Assembly: GCA_030042795.1 (NCBI GenBank) | Contig: JASHYZ010000495.1 | Coordinates: 1-8,650 of the forward strand | DNA length: 8,650 nt | Direction: 5' to 3' | Origin: Terriglobia bacterium | GTDB taxonomy: Bacteria > Acidobacteriota > Terriglobia > UBA7540 | Shown here: piece by piece, positions 6,825 to 8,650 of the stretch | How positions within the stretch are numbered: the stretch's first letter is position 1 | Layout of the letters: each line of letters opens with the position of its first letter | Translations under genes and position numbers: made by a program | Notes under the pieces: model-generated | Database searches by the model: none | The model's input: only the letters and a program-made list of their open reading frames with translations | What the model was told of the DNA's origin: nothing

Positions 6825-6846
6825 CTATTCTTGACTTGGGCTACCA

Positions 6847-7803
6847 ATGGCTACTCACAGGGAGAAGAAGCCACACGCCGACAAGCCTATATTGGAGCTA
6901 AGGGCTAAAGGGCCGGGTGTGCGCCCTGGCCGTGTGCCTGTCCCCGATCTTATCAGAATATGTGAAGAAGCCCAAAGGGCTGTAAATCGACAAGCGGAGA
7001 CTTTGCAGGGTAGAAAGACACTTCATCCAGGGCCAATCGCTGACCAGTTACGCCAAGAGTGTACCCTTGAGTTGATTGGACTAAAGCGCGGTAGTACGCG
7101 GCTGCAGTTTGGATGGGCAAAGCCACAAACGAACATCGAATTCCCAGACCAATCAACATTCAGTGAGGACGTAGTCAGAGAACTAGCCGTAACCATTAAG
7201 AGCCTAGGTAACGGCAACAAGCACGAATCGGACCCCGGAGTTATTCAGGCTTTGTACGGCCTCAGCGCGGTTACGGAACAAAGACGCATCGCAGAGATAG
7301 AGTGGGTTGCCCTGAGGGCTGGGACGCGAAAGAAAGTTTCTGCGTTCGTGAATCGAAAGGTAAGGGAGCGTGCGGCTGCACGATTGAGCAGCCCTAGGAA
7401 GGCTGAGCGCCAAGTCGATGGCGTCCTCGACATGGCAGATTTCAAGCCAAATGACCTTAAGTGCCGGATTGATCCGGCAATCGGAGCGCCTGTTTTTTGC
7501 ACGTTTAACGAAAGGAATGCGACGCAAGTGCAGTTACTCATGCGGCAGCCAGTGCGGGCTATTGGTGAGGCTACTATTGCGCCGTATTCTGAGCGCATCG
7601 ACAGTCTGCATATTCACACCATCGAACGCCTGCCTTCACTGTCTCTTGGCAAAGATAATTTCTTTGCAGAATCTTCCATCGAGGAACTGGCTTCACTCCA
7701 AAAGGTAAAGCCGATTAAAGATATGTCCACATTCGCCAGCGGATTTCCAGTTGATGAGGATGTAGACCAGTTCCTTGAAGAGATTTATAGCGCCAGAAGG
7801 TAG
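6847..7803 (+). CDS. Uncharacterised 318-aa cargo protein, candidate antitoxin-like partner of the PIN protein
   Basis: I cannot assign a known family name. The N-terminus (residues 15-30, ILELRAKGPGVRPGRV) leads into a helical segment to about residue 60 and then an ECTLELIGLKRGSTRLQFGW strand pair (71-90). Residues 120-180 are mostly helical and basic. Residues 188-262 look like a small beta-barrel (VDGVLDMADF, CRIDPAIGAPVFCTF, VRAIGEATI, IDSLHIHTIE). The final segment FASGFPVDEDVDQFLEEIYSARR (residues 296-318) resembles the acidic, hydrophobic tail that VapB-type antitoxins insert into a PIN toxin. No signal peptide or membrane segment is present. The gene overlaps the PIN gene by 29 bases, which implies co-translation. 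An antitoxin role is inferred from order, overlap and tail; at 318 aa it is several times longer than usual VapB proteins. Confidence 0.7.
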   Translation: MATHREKKPHADKPILELRAKGPGVRPGRVPVPDLIRICEEAQRAVNRQAETLQGRKTLHPGPIADQLRQECTLELIGLKRGSTRLQFGWAKPQTNIEFPDQSTFSEDVVRELAVTIKSLGNGNKHESDPGVIQALYGLSAVTEQRRIAEIEWVALRAGTRKKVSAFVNRKVRERAAARLSSPRKAERQVDGVLDMADFKPNDLKCRIDPAIGAPVFCTFNERNATQVQLLMRQPVRAIGEATIAPYSERIDSLHIHTIERLPSLSLGKDNFFAESSIEELASLQKVKPIKDMSTFASGFPVDEDVDQFLEEIYSARR

Positions 7804-8350
7804 GCTACCTACGGCAACTCGCGAAGAGGGTTCCAAAGCCACACAAGTCGATTCTGTCCTATTAGATACGGACGTTTTTTCTTACATGATAAAGCCCGGA
7901 GACACTCGGGGCGATATCTATAGGGCAAAAGTTCAAGACAAGCGGCTCTGTGTGTGCTTTGTCACGATCGGCGAGCTTCTATTTGGAGCTTACAGAAAGA
8001 AATGGTCAGCCCAAAACATAGAGCGATTAAGGGCTAGATTGCGCTCTGTTGTAACCGTACCGTTTGACAATGCTGTCTGCCAAACCTATGCCAATCTCAA
8101 GACGGAACTGTCGGCAAAGGGATTGTGCGTTTCCGACAACGATCTCTGGATAGCATCGTGTGCCGTCCGCCACTCTATCCCGTTAATCTCTAACAACCGT
8201 AAGCATTTCGAGAAAATTCCCGGCTTGGTCTTGCAGTCAGAGGCACCTATCATTCGAGAAATTGAGTCACAGACTAAGATGTTTGAGCCTTCCAGCGAGA
8301 GCGCGCCGCTTTCTTTGCAATCTCCTTCCTCCGAGCCCGAGAAAGAGTAG
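7775..8350 (+). CDS. VapC-like PIN-domain ribonuclease (probable toxin)
   Basis: A 191-aa frame with a PIN domain at about residues 26-155, the fold of VapC toxins that cleave RNA with Mg2+ bound by acidic residues. The expected acids are visible: D31 and D33 (LLDTDVF), E67 (TIGELLFGAY) and D121/D123 (SDNDLWIASCA). ISNNRKHFEKIPGL (138-151) is the usual final PIN segment, with Asn at position 140. The only canonical-type start before D31 is TTG at 7775, inside the preceding gene, which gives a 25-residue extension with no PIN character. The first in-frame ATG (residue 38) would delete D31 and D33. A lost GTG at 7847 (now GTC) or +1 frameshifting from the upstream gene are alternatives. The last 30 residues are Ser/Pro/Glu-rich and read through the opposite-strand gene. 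Confidence 0.8.
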   Translation: MKRFIAPEGRLPTATREEGSKATQVDSVLLDTDVFSYMIKPGDTRGDIYRAKVQDKRLCVCFVTIGELLFGAYRKKWSAQNIERLRARLRSVVTVPFDNAVCQTYANLKTELSAKGLCVSDNDLWIASCAVRHSIPLISNNRKHFEKIPGLVLQSEAPIIREIESQTKMFEPSSESAPLSLQSPSSEPEKE

Positions 8351-8516
8351 AGGCTCTAGCGACTCCACCTTTCCTTCCTCCCTTACGTCCAATGGCTGCC
8401 ATATGCTCCGACAACTCCGTCACGGTCTCACCCGGCTCTGGCCCTTCGGTCAGCATCCTAGCTATCTGGTGTGCTCTTTGGTTTGGGTCTTTCGGGAGCT
8501 TCTTGGGGATGATCAT
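8274..8516 (-). CDS. Small basic GRKGG-motif protein (80 aa)
   Basis: An 80-aa, lysine/arginine-rich protein. The N-terminal PKKLPKDPNQRAHQIARMLT, the central GRKGGRKGG (43-51) and the terminal STLSRARRKEIAKKAARSRW (56-75) match a widespread family of small proteins that I recall from many bacterial genomes as hypothetical or 'RNA-binding'; its function is not established to my knowledge. Nucleic-acid binding is a fair inference from charge. It sits just inside the right inverted repeat on the same strand as the transposase. A GATAAT box (8523-8528) lies 6 bases before its ATG, the same spacing as for the transposase. Its last 77 bases overlap the 3' end of the PIN gene on the other strand. 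It could be an element-encoded accessory DNA- or RNA-binding protein, or a passenger. Confidence 0.72.
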   Translation of the reverse strand: MIIPKKLPKDPNQRAHQIARMLTEGPEPGETVTELSEHMAAIGRKGGRKGGVARASTLSRARRKEIAKKAARSRWKAQTS

Positions 8517-8522
8517 GCTCCC

Positions 8523-8528
8523 ATTATC
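8523..8528 (-). promoter_or_regulatory. Possible -10 box of the small basic protein gene
   Basis: GATAAT on the minus strand ends 6 bases before the ATG at 8516. No good -35 match lies 16-18 bases upstream; the candidate region runs into the inner edge of the inverted repeat, as in IS1, where the left end carries the promoter. GGGAG lies immediately before the ATG but is too close to act as a normal ribosome site. Confidence 0.35.
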
Positions 8529-8549
8529 GCACAGAGCGGTTCGGCCTAG

Positions 8550-8570
8550 AATTCAGACTGAGTCACCACC
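8550..8570 (-). repeat. Terminal inverted repeat at the cargo end (IRL)
   Basis: Read on the minus strand it begins GGTGGTGACTCAGTCTGAAT, matching 5839-5859 at 19 of 21 positions. It is followed directly by the right copy of the target duplication. Confidence 0.92.
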
Positions 8571-8578
8571 TTTTGTTT
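8571..8578. repeat. Target-site duplication, right copy
   Basis: TTTTGTTT is identical to 5831-5838 and abuts the outer end of the right inverted repeat. Confidence 0.9.
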
Positions 8579-8650
8579 GATCTGGTTGCGGATTCCGGGG
8601 CAAGCCGATCACGATTCCGGAGTCATGCCGATCACAGTTCCGGGATGATT
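8579..8650. mobile_element. Probable IS21-family element end (multiple terminal direct repeats), partial
   Basis: After GATCTGGTTGCG come two tandem units of 22 and 23 bases, GATTCCGGGGCAAGCCGATC plus AC (8591-8612) and GATTCCGGAGTCATGCCGAT plus CAC (8613-8635), then a third unit begun by AGTTCCGGGATGATT (8636-8650). Short repeats of the 'ATTCCGG...GCCGATCAC' type near the ends are, from memory, characteristic of IS21-family elements, where they bind the IstA transposase. No istA/istB coding sequence is inside the window, so the call rests on these repeats. The outermost TG/CA tip may lie within or just before the target duplication. Confidence 0.6.

Larger units (their letters stand above)
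5839..8570. mobile_element. IS1-family transposon with cargo genes (2,732 bp)
   Basis: The element is delimited by two inverted repeats starting GGTAGTGACTCA (5839) and, on the other strand, GGTGGTGACTCA (8570), identical at 19 of 21 positions. A perfect 8-bp duplication lies immediately outside. The ends resemble those of classical IS1 (GGTAATGACTCC as I recall). The contents are an IS1-family transposase (minus), a 318-aa gene and a PIN-domain gene (plus), and a small basic protein gene (minus). An ordinary IS1 is under 1 kb and carries only the transposase, so about 1.7 kb here is passenger DNA. The cargo is visibly less GC-rich than priA. No internal copy of the terminal repeat was found between transposase and cargo, so the cargo is inside one element rather than beside a smaller one. 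Confidence 0.9.

Noticed and set aside
6718..6846. Internal copy of the IS1-type inverted repeat that would end a short, cargo-free IS
   Set aside because: No match to GAGTCACYACC was found; AGAGTTACATT (6785-6795) is too different.
8591..8650. CRISPR array from the ~22-base tandem units
   Set aside because: The units are contiguous without spacers and vary among themselves; they fit IS21-type terminal repeats better.

Overview
The window looks like a chromosomal segment of a GC-rich, free-living bacterium bordered and invaded by insertion sequences. The chromosomal genes are GC-rich. There is a Tat-exported Gfo/Idh/MocA-type oxidoreductase, a class abundant in Acidobacteriota, Planctomycetota and Verrucomicrobiota. 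The long intergenic region is filled with dispersed palindromes and 'CACAGAG'/'TTGGCG' word repeats of the kind common in those environmental phyla. Acidobacteriota is my best guess, but no marker here proves it.

Layout. (1) 1-135: the last 34 codons of a probable IS630-like transposase and the possible tip of that element. (2) 264-1046, minus: a ZIP-family metal transporter, divergent from (3) priA at 1206-3857, plus, the replication-restart helicase. (4) 3858-4371: a gene-free stretch holding a bulged hairpin, 'CACAGAG'-type inverted words, a nested double palindrome at 4155-4298, and a 'TTGGCG' word repeat running up to the next gene. (5) 4372-5751, minus: the Tat-signal oxidoreductase. 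(6) 5839-8570: a complete 2,732-bp mobile element. (7) 8579-8650: an array of short direct repeats that looks like the end of an IS21-family element whose body lies beyond the window.

The main discovery is element (6). It has IS1-type terminal inverted repeats (19 of 21 positions identical), a perfect 8-bp target duplication (TTTTGTTT at 5831-5838 and 8571-8578) and a single-ORF IS1-family DDE transposase whose stop codon lies inside one inverted repeat. Unlike an ordinary small IS1 element, it carries about 1.7 kb of cargo. The cargo is a 318-aa protein of unknown function, an overlapping VapC-like PIN-domain ribonuclease gene, and a small, very basic protein with a GRKGGRKGG motif encoded from the opposite end. 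The 318-aa/PIN pair has the order, overlap and C-terminal tail of a toxin-antitoxin operon, but the putative antitoxin is far larger than a normal VapB. The transposase and the 318-aa gene diverge from a short AT-rich region with recognisable sigma70-type promoters, and the transposase mRNA is predicted to be leaderless. I infer a self-mobile IS1-type transposon that carries a stabilising or defensive PIN module. The chromosomal genes appear to be independent housekeeping or metabolic genes with no functional link to it.
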